Below, piece after piece: positions 17,688 through 25,278 of a stretch of 42,084 bases of DNA. Origin of the DNA: an uncultured Collinsella sp. Its GTDB lineage: Bacteria > Actinomycetota > Coriobacteriia > Coriobacteriales > Coriobacteriaceae. Position 1 is the first letter of the stretch; the number at the start of each line of letters is the position of its first letter. The notes under the pieces were generated by a model that saw only the letters and a list, made by a program, of their open reading frames with translations, had not been told where the DNA came from and ran no database searches. The position numbers and the translations under genes are program-made. Location of the stretch: the NCBI GenBank assembly GCA_900543605.1, contig UQSK01000012.1:1-42084 (forward strand). The letters run 5' to 3'.

Positions 17688-19355
17688 ATGCCTACTGACA
17701 TCGAAATCGCACGTTCTGCCACGCCGCTGCCTATTACCGAGGTGGCCAAGAACGCCGGCGTCGACGTTAAGCACCTTATTCCGTACGGCTTCGACAAGGC
17801 TAAGGTCGACTATTCACTGCTCAACGAGCCGACTGATCACCAGGCCAAGCTCGTCCTCGTGACCGCTATCAACCCAACGCCTGCGGGCGAGGGCAAGACC
17901 ACCACGACCATCGGTCTGGCCGACGGCCTGCGTCGTCGCGGCGTCAAGAGTGCCGTGGCCCTGCGCGAGCCTTCGCTCGGCCCCGTCTTTGGCGTTAAGG
18001 GCGGTGCTGCCGGCGGCGGCTGGGCTCAGGTCATCCCCATGGAGGATATCAACCTGCACTTTACCGGCGACTTCCATGCCATCGGTGCCGCCAACAACCT
18101 ACTGGCCGCCATGCTAGATAACCACATCCAGCAGGGCAATCATCTCGGTATTGACGTTAAGCGCATCACTTGGAAGCGCGTCGTCGATATGAACGACCGT
18201 CAGCTGCGCCACGTCATCGACGGCATTGGCGGTAAGGCCCAGGGCGTGCCGCGCGAGGACGGCTTCGACATCACCGTCGCCTCCGAGGTCATGGCAATCC
18301 TGTGCCTGTCCACGAGCATCAACGATCTTAAGGAGCGCTTGGGCGAGATCGTTGTCGGCTACAGCTATGCCGGCGAGCCCGTCCGTGCCCGCGACCTCAA
18401 GGCCCAGGGTGCCATGGCCGCGTTGCTTAAGGACGCGCTCAAGCCCAACTTGGTGCAAACGCTCGAGGGCACGCCCGCGTTTGTCCACGGCGGTCCCTTC
18501 GCCAACATTGCCCACGGCTGCAACTCTATCATGGCCACGCGTATGGCGATGCGCTTTGGCGATGTTGCCATTACCGAGGCCGGCTTCGGTGCCGATCTGG
18601 GTGCCGAGAAGTTCCTCGACATCAAGTGCCGCATGACGGGCGTTCGTCCCAGCGTCGTCGTGATCGTCGCGACCGCTCGTGCGTTGAAGTACAACGGTGG
18701 CGTCGCCAAGGCCGATCTCAACGAGGAGAACCTCGAGGCACTCAAGGCTGGCATGCCCAACCTGCTGCGTCACGTCGACAACATCCAGAACGTATATGGT
18801 CTGCCCTGCGTGGTCGCCATCAACCGCTTCCCGACGGACACCGAGGCCGAGCTTGCGCTCATCGAGTCCGAGTGCCAGAAGCTCGGCGTCAACGTTAAGC
18901 TTTCCGAGGTCTGGGCCAAGGGCGGCGAGGGCGCGCTCGAGCTTGCCGATGAGGTCATGCGTCTGATTGAGCAGCCGAGCGAGCTCAAGTTTGCCTATGA
19001 GGACGGCGCTGATGTCGCTGATGCCCTCGAGGCCGTTGCCACCAAGGTCTACCGCGCCGACGGCGTTGACTTTACGCCGGCCGCCAAGCGCCAGCTCGCC
19101 GAGCTGCGCGAGAATGGTTTTGGCAACCTGCCGGTTTGCGTCGCCAAGACGCAGTACAGCTTTAGCGACAACGCCAAGGCCCTGGGCGCTCCCGAGAACT
19201 TCCGTATCACCGTGCGTGAGCTCAAGGTTTCTGCCGGCGCCCACTTTGTGGTCGCGCTGACCGGCAGTGTTCTGACCATGCCGGGTCTGCCCAAGGTGCC
19301 CGCGGCCGAAAACATCGACGTCGACAACGACGGCAACATCACCGGCCTGTTCTAA
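17688..19355 (+). CDS. fhs: formate-tetrahydrofolate ligase
   Basis: ATP-dependent enzyme making 10-formyl-THF from formate and THF, 555 aa, full length. The N-terminal P-loop is PTPAGEGKTTTTIGL (about residues 63-77). Family landmarks include REPSLGPVFGVKGGAAGGG, FVHGGPFANIAHGCNS and TEAGFGADLGAEKF. ATG at 17688 follows AAAGGA at 17676-17681. The frame extends upstream to 17613 but without a ribosome site. The gene is monocistronic, ended by a strong terminator at 19381. It should feed 10-formyl-THF to the FchA and FolD enzymes encoded at 29125-30614, allowing formate to enter purine and C1 pools, or the reverse. Confidence 0.97.
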   Translation: MPTDIEIARSATPLPITEVAKNAGVDVKHLIPYGFDKAKVDYSLLNEPTDHQAKLVLVTAINPTPAGEGKTTTTIGLADGLRRRGVKSAVALREPSLGPVFGVKGGAAGGGWAQVIPMEDINLHFTGDFHAIGAANNLLAAMLDNHIQQGNHLGIDVKRITWKRVVDMNDRQLRHVIDGIGGKAQGVPREDGFDITVASEVMAILCLSTSINDLKERLGEIVVGYSYAGEPVRARDLKAQGAMAALLKDALKPNLVQTLEGTPAFVHGGPFANIAHGCNSIMATRMAMRFGDVAITEAGFGADLGAEKFLDIKCRMTGVRPSVVVIVATARALKYNGGVAKADLNEENLEALKAGMPNLLRHVDNIQNVYGLPCVVAINRFPTDTEAELALIESECQKLGVNVKLSEVWAKGGEGALELADEVMRLIEQPSELKFAYEDGADVADALEAVATKVYRADGVDFTPAAKRQLAELRENGFGNLPVCVAKTQYSFSDNAKALGAPENFRITVRELKVSAGAHFVVALTGSVLTMPGLPKVPAAENIDVDNDGNITGLF

Positions 19356-19380
19356 GTCTGCTGTCCATAGCTGCTTGTCC

Positions 19381-19416
19381 GCCCCGCCGTGCCCACAAGG
19401 CCCGGCGGGGCTTTTT
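19381..19416 (+). terminator. intrinsic terminator after fhs
   Basis: GCCCCGCCG (19381-19389) pairs with CGGCGGGGC (19403-19411), 9 bp with a 13-base loop, followed by TTTTT (19412-19416). Confidence 0.9.
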
Positions 19417-19534
19417 GATCCTTAGACCCGCGCATGTCTTGTAGATACCGATGGACTCTGCCCATCATAGGCTTTTGCGCGGGTAGAATGCATGGATAAC
19501 TTGAGGCTCACGCGCGACGGAAAGGAATCGCTGC

Positions 19535-20521
19535 ATGGATCAGGACAAGACAACCGTGATGGGCGGCTACGGTTCCGCGCAGGCTGGCGATAGCGCCGAT
19601 GCGACCCGCGTTGTTCCCAACCCCGGTTATACCGACCCCGCCGCGACGCAGCCTTCTGCCGAACCCACCCGGGTTATGGGCTATGGCGACACGGCGCAGG
19701 ATTCTTACGCTGCATCTTCGCAAGGCCCCTATGGCAACGCAGCTCCGGATCCGTTTGATTACGCGCCGCAGGATTCTTATGCTGCCTCGACGCCGAATTC
19801 CTATGACAACCTGCCGCAGAATCCCATTCCGCAGCCTCAGCAGACGACGTATTTGCCTCGCACGGCGCAGCCTCGCTACGAGTCGCGCCAGCCGTATCGC
19901 GAGTATCCCAAATCGATTCCGCAGTATGGTGAGGACGAGGAGAAGGCACCGTCGCGTCCGTCGAGCGTGATCAAGAAAATCCTGATTGTGCTGGTGATCT
20001 TCTTTGCCTTGTCGGTCGTGTTCGCCATCGTGTCGGGCATGCTCAACAAGCGGGGCGCCACGACCGATGCCACGACCGAGCAGGCCGAGACCACCCAGTC
20101 TGCTGCCGTCGACCTGAGCGATATCCCGGGACAGTACTGGTCCAACGCCAAGAAGCTCCTCAAGTCACGCGGAGCCGACCTTTCGAACGCCGTGATCCTG
20201 ACCGACGATGGCTCAACGCCCGTCATCGATTCCAACTGGGTTGTTACGAATGCCTACTATAACGACAACGGCAACCTGGAGATTCAGCTCACGCACAAGA
20301 ACAGCTATGGCAACTCGTCCGGCGGCCAAAGCGGTACCGACAGCTCGAGCTCCAATACGCTGGAGGATTTGAGCAACAAGGCACAGGAGTTGGGAGATAA
20401 GGCACAAGAGCTGGGCGATACAGCCCAAAACCTCGGCGATACTGCTCAGAATCTGGGCGATATGGCTACCAATGCCTGGGACGCGCTGCAAAACGGCATC
20501 TCGGGCGCGCAGGGAAACTAG
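19535..20521 (+). CDS. single-pass membrane protein with heptad-repeat tail
   Basis: Unrecognised 328-aa protein. Residues 1-145 are hydrophilic and rich in Pro, Gln, Tyr, Ala and Asp, with repeated QDSYAAS motifs, and are probably cytoplasmic. One transmembrane helix (VIKKILIVLVIFFALSVVF, about 146-172) follows. The outer part has a small folded region (about 190-250, SNAKKLLKSRGADLSNAVI) and then four or five seven-residue repeats (AQELGDK, AQELGDT, AQNLGDT, AQNLGDM) that should form an amphipathic helix or coiled coil. ATG at 19535 follows GAAAGGA. TAGAAT at 19484-19489 could be the -10 box. It converges on the minus-strand CDF gene with a 12-base gap. A cell-envelope role is inferred only from topology. 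Confidence 0.75.
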   Translation: MDQDKTTVMGGYGSAQAGDSADATRVVPNPGYTDPAATQPSAEPTRVMGYGDTAQDSYAASSQGPYGNAAPDPFDYAPQDSYAASTPNSYDNLPQNPIPQPQQTTYLPRTAQPRYESRQPYREYPKSIPQYGEDEEKAPSRPSSVIKKILIVLVIFFALSVVFAIVSGMLNKRGATTDATTEQAETTQSAAVDLSDIPGQYWSNAKKLLKSRGADLSNAVILTDDGSTPVIDSNWVVTNAYYNDNGNLEIQLTHKNSYGNSSGGQSGTDSSSSNTLEDLSNKAQELGDKAQELGDTAQNLGDTAQNLGDMATNAWDALQNGISGAQGN

Positions 20522-20533
20522 CTGTTAAGCAGG

Positions 20534-21715
20534 CTACAGTTGCTCGGCCGGACGGTCGGGCGAGCTAAAGCCCGAATCAAACGTGACGACGCATGAGGCA
20601 TCGGGTCGGCGCTCGTGCACGATGCGCGTGACGAGCCCCAGCAGCTCCTCGTCGGATATGTCAAAGCCGTCGGGACGCACCAGGTCAAACGAAACGAACC
20701 CGTCGTGCTCGTGCAGGTCGTGGATGGAGAGCGCAGGATCGATCTGCATGACGCCGCGCTTGACCCAGCCGCGCAGGTCGTCGCCGGTGGTGGCGATGGG
20801 GTCGCAGTGCAGCGTGATGCCGATGCCCATCTGACGCTTGATGTCGTGTTCGATGGTGTCCAGAATCTCGTGGTGCTCAAACGCGTCGCCCTCGCCGGGC
20901 ATCTCCACGTGGGCGCTGGCAAACTGACGACCGGGGCCGTAGTCGTGCACCATGAGGTCGTGTGTGCCCAAGACCTGCGGATAGGACATGATCTTGTCGC
21001 GGATTGCCTGGACGAGCTTGGGGTCGGGCGCTTGCCCCAGCAACGGGCTGATGGCGTCGCGCACCAGGCCCAGACCGCTGATGCAGATGAAGATGCCCAC
21101 ACCCAGGCCTGCCCAGCCATCGAGATCAAAGCCGGTCGTCTGCGAAATAAGCGCCGCCGCCAAGACCGAGCCCGAGGTGATGACGTCGTTTTTGGAGTCC
21201 TGCGCCGTGGCGATGAGCGTCTCCGAGTCGATACGATCGCCCAGCGTGCGGTTGAACGCTGCCATCCAGAGCTTGACGAGCATGGACGTAGCCAGTGCCG
21301 CAAGGGAAATAAACGTGTAGGCGGTGGGCGAGGGCTTGATGATCTTGGTGACCGACTCGAGAATCAGGTTGATGCCGACGGCGCAAACCAGGACGGCGAC
21401 AAACAGACCGGCCAGGTACTCGTAGCGGCCGTGGCCGTAAGGGTGGCCCTCGTCTGCCGGGCGGCTGGCAAGGCGGAACCCGAGCAGACTCACGATGTTG
21501 CTCGAGGCATCGGAGAGGTTGTTGAAAGCGTCGGCGATGAGGGAGACGGAGCCGGCAAGCAGGCCCGCGATGCCCTTGGCTAGGCACAGGGTGATGTTGA
21601 GGCCAATGCAGATGAGGCTTGCGGCAAAACCCGCGTTGGTGCGGCAAGATGCATCGACCGGCTTGCCCTCGCTGCCGGGAACAAGCGTATGTACCAGCCG
21701 ATTTACAAATAGCAT
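20534..21715 (-). CDS. cation diffusion facilitator (metal exporter)
   Basis: Six-helix proton-coupled divalent-metal exporter of the CDF family, 393 aa. TM2 carries ADAFNNLSD and TM5 carries QDSKNDV. The NxxxD plus DxxxD pattern resembles manganese-type CDFs more than the His-containing zinc type, so Mn2+ (or Fe2+) is a plausible substrate. HPYGHGRYEYLAGL is the usual TM2-TM3 loop. The C-terminal cytoplasmic domain (THDLMVHDYGPG...HCDPI) is followed by an extra ~80-residue segment with its own IHDLHEHDGFVSFDLV. Start at 21715 is chosen for a GAGGA about 9 bases upstream; an in-frame ATG at 21736 lacks one. Divergent from the zinc-ribbon gene. Confidence 0.88.
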   Translation of the reverse strand: MLFVNRLVHTLVPGSEGKPVDASCRTNAGFAASLICIGLNITLCLAKGIAGLLAGSVSLIADAFNNLSDASSNIVSLLGFRLASRPADEGHPYGHGRYEYLAGLFVAVLVCAVGINLILESVTKIIKPSPTAYTFISLAALATSMLVKLWMAAFNRTLGDRIDSETLIATAQDSKNDVITSGSVLAAALISQTTGFDLDGWAGLGVGIFICISGLGLVRDAISPLLGQAPDPKLVQAIRDKIMSYPQVLGTHDLMVHDYGPGRQFASAHVEMPGEGDAFEHHEILDTIEHDIKRQMGIGITLHCDPIATTGDDLRGWVKRGVMQIDPALSIHDLHEHDGFVSFDLVRPDGFDISDEELLGLVTRIVHERRPDASCVVTFDSGFSSPDRPAEQL

Positions 21716-21887
21716 AGCGGTCGTCCTCACAATCATGTTTAAGGGGATAGTGTAGCTCGCGCGGGGGTGCCGTGCACCGATGCTCAGAAAATGCAGCAAT
21801 AGTCTGCCGGCGCTAACGAGCGAGCCTTCTCGTCTGCCTGGGTGGTCCATTTTGGGCCACATGGGTATGGGCATGTGCCTGTTTGCT

Positions 21888-21904
21888 CGACATACTTAAT
21901 GTCG
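21888..21904. promoter_or_regulatory. palindrome, possible operator
   Basis: CGACAT-ACTTA-ATGTCG is a perfect 6+5+6 palindrome, 29 bases before the zinc-ribbon gene start and in its probable core-promoter region. It is operator-sized, but the regulator is unknown. It lies in the 218-base divergent gap between the CDF and zinc-ribbon genes. Confidence 0.3.
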
Positions 21905-21933
21905 ACAGCCCCTGTGCAAAGGAGGACGTTTCC

Positions 21934-23271
21934 ATGGACGAGATGTTTGCCATTAAATGTCAAAACTGCGGCGGCCCTATGTACTCGCACCAGGCTAAGC
22001 GCAGCTTTGAGTGCGCTTATTGCGGTGCGGTCATTCCGTGGCAGGCGGACGCCGGAGAGCCCAAGAGCGCTTTGGGCATTCGCCATACGCCGTTGACGGT
22101 AGTGGATGGACTGCTCAAGCTCACGCATGTGTCGCAACTCGAGCGCCCGGAGGACCCGGACTGGTATTTCTTCAATTCGCACTGGCGCAATCAGTCGGTC
22201 CTGGAACATCTGCTGTGGGAGGACCGCGGCACGGCGCAGGAGTTCCAAGAAGCGACGCACGTGAGCATTCCTTGTCCCTTCTGCGGAGCGTCCTTTGAGG
22301 GCGAGTCAACGCAGCGTGTGTTTGAGTGCCCGTCCTGCGGCAACAAGATCGGCATTGCCGACCTGCTCAAGCCGGGGACGTTTAGCAAGCGCCTGACCTT
22401 GGGCGTTGGTGCGGAGTATGTACCTGGGCAGGGTATTCCCTGCGAAATCTCGCCGCAGCAGGCACGTGCCAACGCACTGCAGCTGGTGCGCCAGTATGCG
22501 GAAGCCTTTGCCGGGCACAACGTGGAAGATGCGATCCAAAACGACATGATGCTCTTCTATTTCCCCATGGCGCTGGCGGACCTGCGCATGATGGCGAGCT
22601 TCCCGGGCAAGGGCCTGAGCAAGGAAACCCTGGTGTACTACGAGGTGCTCGACTGGGCATACCCCAGGGCAAACTACCTGGACGTTCGCCTCATGGGCAT
22701 TTTGGAGCCGTGGGACTTTGCCAAGGTCGGCCCGTTCGATCCCGCCATGCAGGAAGGCGACTTCCGCGTTGTCTCCGTCGATGCGTCTACCAAGGACCAG
22801 GTGGTCATTGATAAGTTGGCGCTCGACGTTGCGGGCAACGACGCCGAGGCGGTACTGGGGCTCAATAAAAAGAGCATCCGCACCTGGGCGCGCAAGGCCC
22901 GCAAGCATGAGGACGGCCTGGTGATGGTGCCGGTCTACTTTGTCGATCGTCCGGCGACGGATGGCCGCGATGGCGAGCAGGTGCGCATTGCCGTAAACGG
23001 CCAGACGGGTCGTGCGGCCGCGGTGGTGTTTAGCGACAAGCGCGAAACGCATATCGTGGCGCCGCTCAATCCCAACGTGATGCTGTCGAGCGAAAGCACC
23101 GTGCACGCCACGCCCATCGAGGTCAAATACGTTAAATCGCCCTTCCTGTACCAGATCGTGCGCCGTGGAGGCGGCGAGCAACCGCGCCAGGTTGCAGCGG
23201 TTGCCGAGGGTTCCTACCGAGAAGAAAAGCCCAAACGCCGCGGTCTGCTGGGTGCGCTATTTGGGAAGTAG
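21934..23271 (+). CDS. double zinc-ribbon protein of unknown function
   Basis: Unrecognised 445-aa soluble protein. It has two zinc-ribbon modules: KCQNCGGPMYSHQ...CAYCG (about residues 8-35) and CPFCGASFEGE...CPSCGNKIG (about 113-143). Each has two CxxC knuckles. The middle (about 185-250) is a helical domain (LQLVRQYAEAFAGHNVEDAI). The C-terminal half is alpha/beta and ends in a basic KPKRRGLLGALFGK tail. There is no signal peptide or membrane helix. Strong AAAGGAGG at 21918-21925 sets the ATG at 21934. Zinc ribbons plus a large conserved-looking body suggest a nucleic-acid or protein scaffold, but no function can be assigned. Confidence 0.75.
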   Translation: MDEMFAIKCQNCGGPMYSHQAKRSFECAYCGAVIPWQADAGEPKSALGIRHTPLTVVDGLLKLTHVSQLERPEDPDWYFFNSHWRNQSVLEHLLWEDRGTAQEFQEATHVSIPCPFCGASFEGESTQRVFECPSCGNKIGIADLLKPGTFSKRLTLGVGAEYVPGQGIPCEISPQQARANALQLVRQYAEAFAGHNVEDAIQNDMMLFYFPMALADLRMMASFPGKGLSKETLVYYEVLDWAYPRANYLDVRLMGILEPWDFAKVGPFDPAMQEGDFRVVSVDASTKDQVVIDKLALDVAGNDAEAVLGLNKKSIRTWARKARKHEDGLVMVPVYFVDRPATDGRDGEQVRIAVNGQTGRAAAVVFSDKRETHIVAPLNPNVMLSSESTVHATPIEVKYVKSPFLYQIVRRGGGEQPRQVAAVAEGSYREEKPKRRGLLGALFGK

Positions 23272-23280
23272 GGGAGTAGC

Positions 23281-23494
23281 GCCGGTTGTTGCCGTAACGT
23301 GATGGCCGGGGGTGTGGGGCGGCTCTCAGGAGTGCGGGCTGCCGTCTGATTGTTTGAGGGTGCCAGATGAAAATAAACAGTGGAGCGGCTGCAAAAGGGC
23401 CGCCTCGCTGGGCAAGATCAGGTTGTGCCACGGAACCCGCTCCTCAGTTAGTTACACTTCGGAAGCGCGGGCAACGCAGGTGCAAGTGTCTTGA
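23281..23494 (+). other. intergenic stretch, possible structured RNA
   Basis: The 425-base gap between the zinc-ribbon gene and the DUF1016 nuclease has no convincing ORF. From about 23390 the plus strand can form GAGCGG (23393-) with CCGCTC, an inner GCGGC/GCCGC, and CACTT/AAGTG around 23456-23490. It then runs straight into the terminator at 23495. This looks like a small RNA or attenuated leader, but it does not match tRNA, SRP RNA or a riboswitch that I recognise. The rest of the gap (23519-23696) holds nothing I can name. Confidence 0.3.
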
Positions 23495-23518
23495 GGGCCG
23501 GCTGCAACCGGCCCTTTT
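23495..23518 (+). terminator. intrinsic terminator
   Basis: GGGCCGG (23495-23501) and CCGGCCC (23508-23514) flank a 6-base loop, followed by TTTT. It lies 224 bases beyond the zinc-ribbon stop, so it may end an unannotated transcript in between. Confidence 0.85.
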
Positions 23519-23696
23519 CTGTGGCAGCCAATGGATCCACATCAGACGAAGGCCGCGTCTTTGCCTGTCAGGTCACGCTCGCCAGCCACGGCTAGAATGT
23601 CGTTGCCGGCGTCCATGACCGGTATTGTTTCGTAGCGTGCGTCGCAACCGCGAGTGCGCCTGCGACGGCTGCGGTGGCTTCGGTCGCAACGTGCTG

Positions 23697-24746
23697 CTAC
23701 CCTTGCGCTTCGCCATTAGTCGCTTCGTTGATGGCGCGGTACTCGGCACTCAGCTCGCGCGCCAGCTCTTCCTTACTTGGAAGATACGGCAGGTATTTGG
23801 CGGCAAACACTTGGTCGTTGTCTTCGGGCAGCGTGTACTCGACAATCGAATCGCTTTTGTCCGCGCAGAGCACGATGCCTATGGGCGGATTGTCGCCTTC
23901 GTTCATGAGCTCGCGCGTGTAGTAGTTCACATACATTTGCATCTGGCCCAAGTCCTGGTGCGTAAGATCGTCCGTCTTAAGGTCGATAAGCACGAAGCAG
24001 CGCATCAGATAGTTGTAAAACACAAGGTCAATATAGAAATGGCGCCCATCAAAGGTGATACGCTTTTGGCGCGCCTCGAAAGCGAAGCCACGGCCAAGCT
24101 CCAGCAGGAACTTCTGAAGACGTGTGATGAGCGCCTGCTCTAGATCGCTCTCGCGAAACGCAGTATCGTCCGAGAAACCTAAAAACTCCAGTACATATGG
24201 ATCGCGGATGATATCCTCGGGGCGACGAGCCGGGGCGCTCTTTTGGATTTCCTGGGTGACGGCCTCCTTGTCCTTGCTGGCAAGCAGGCGCTCGCGGAAC
24301 ATGGTGTTGATTTGACGCTCGAGCTGACGCGTGCTCCAACGAGAATCGGCGCATTCGTTCATGTACCAGGTGCGAGCTTCGGGGTCGGGAATGCGCATCA
24401 ACCTGCGGTAATGAGTCCAGCTCAATTCGCTACGCAGTGCGTCGCGAATTGGAAACGCAAGAAAGAACTGACGCATATTGCGAAGGTTTGCGATGCCAAA
24501 GCCTCTTCCGAAATCCGCGGTAAGCCTTCTGGAGAGGCCTGCAATCAATGCCTCTCCATATGCTGCGCGCTCCTCTCCGGCCTGCTCATCGACAATGCTC
24601 TTGCCGATCTCCCAATACGCCTCAACCATCGCAAAGTTAACGGCGGTATAGGCCTTGTCGCGAGCGGCGTTGAGAATCGAGGAAACCTGCTTGTAAAAAA
24701 CTTCTGGCACGATTACCGATTCTCCACGGTTTACCAGTTCGCCCAT
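23697..24746 (-). CDS. DUF1016 (YhcG-type) PD-(D/E)XK nuclease
   Basis: Predicted nuclease of 349 aa. The N-terminal YhcG_N-like helical domain (about 15-150, AYWEIGKSIVDEQ, FGRGFGIANLRNMRQFF, LSWTHYRRLMRI) precedes a C-terminal PD-(D/E)XK domain with FDGRHFYIDLVFYN and CFVLIDLKTDDL (catalytic Asp and D-x-K) and a QMQMYVNYY helix. Such proteins are often accessory genes linked to restriction or other defence functions, but their activity is poorly characterised. Its bases look less GC-rich than its neighbours, which suggests transfer. No partner methylase or toxin is adjacent. Start is ATG 24746; a GTG one codon upstream is possible, with GAGGAAAG further upstream. Confidence 0.9.
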   Translation of the reverse strand: MGELVNRGESVIVPEVFYKQVSSILNAARDKAYTAVNFAMVEAYWEIGKSIVDEQAGEERAAYGEALIAGLSRRLTADFGRGFGIANLRNMRQFFLAFPIRDALRSELSWTHYRRLMRIPDPEARTWYMNECADSRWSTRQLERQINTMFRERLLASKDKEAVTQEIQKSAPARRPEDIIRDPYVLEFLGFSDDTAFRESDLEQALITRLQKFLLELGRGFAFEARQKRITFDGRHFYIDLVFYNYLMRCFVLIDLKTDDLTHQDLGQMQMYVNYYTRELMNEGDNPPIGIVLCADKSDSIVEYTLPEDNDQVFAAKYLPYLPSKEELARELSAEYRAINEATNGEAQG

Positions 24747-24914
24747 CACTGTCGCCCCACTTTCCTCTTGTGGAATGCATCTTTATCGCATTTAGTTTAA
24801 AGCCTCGCGCGGACACGAATTGCTGTGCTGTCTGGCACCTTCGCATGGGAGCCTTGCGGTGACTAAAATGTGACCATAGAGGCAGTTTTAGCGAACCCCA
24901 TGGGAGTGACACGC

Positions 24915-25184
24915 ATGGACAACAACACCTTGCTGTTTCAGGACAAGGGTTCGGGTAGGTTTAAAGACGTCAAGATCTACCCTAACCGCATTGAGGTACT
25001 CAAGAAGGGCACTTTCGGCGGCAAACACACCGAGATTGTCTACCTTAAGGACATCACGGGGGTCAGCAGGATCAAGGGCCGCGACGTTTTTCTGCGCAAC
25101 AGGCTGTTGACTGCCTGTGTTTTTAGCCTGAGCAGTCGTGCGAAGGCCCAGGAGTTTGTTAGCGCGCTGAACATTGTGATGTAG
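24915..25184 (+). CDS. small conserved-looking protein, possibly PH-like
   Basis: An 89-aa protein with no signal or membrane segment. The pattern of alternating hydrophobic strands (VKIYPNRIEVLKKG, TEIVYLKDITGV) followed by one C-terminal helix (SRAKAQEFVSALNIV) suggests a single bacterial PH-like or similar beta-barrel domain. This is a fold guess, not a recognised family. ATG 24915 is preceded by GGGAGTG; an in-frame ATG at 24900 is less likely. TAAAAT at 24864-24869 may be a -10. Divergent from the DUF1016 gene. Confidence 0.6.
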   Translation: MDNNTLLFQDKGSGRFKDVKIYPNRIEVLKKGTFGGKHTEIVYLKDITGVSRIKGRDVFLRNRLLTACVFSLSSRAKAQEFVSALNIVM

Positions 25185-25209
25185 CCTATGGCGGCGTTTG
25201 GGCTAAGGT

Positions 25210-25249
25210 AAAAATCGGGGGCGCAGAACGGTATCCTGCGCCCCCGATT
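25210..25249 (-). terminator. terminator of the PLC-like gene
   Basis: Perfect 14-bp stem (25213-25226 with 25236-25249, AATCGGGGGCGCAG and its complement). Read on the minus strand it is followed by TTTTTAC, 30 bases after the PLC-like stop. It may also stop the converging small gene, though there is no T-run on the plus side. Confidence 0.88.
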
Positions 25250-25278
25250 GAGTCAATGTGTCTAAAAGGCGGGCTTGC

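Noticed and set aside
23393..23444. tRNA-like fold with 7-bp GGAGCGG/CCGCTCC ends
   Set aside because: Too short, with no anticodon arm and no T-loop GTTC motif in the right place on either strand.
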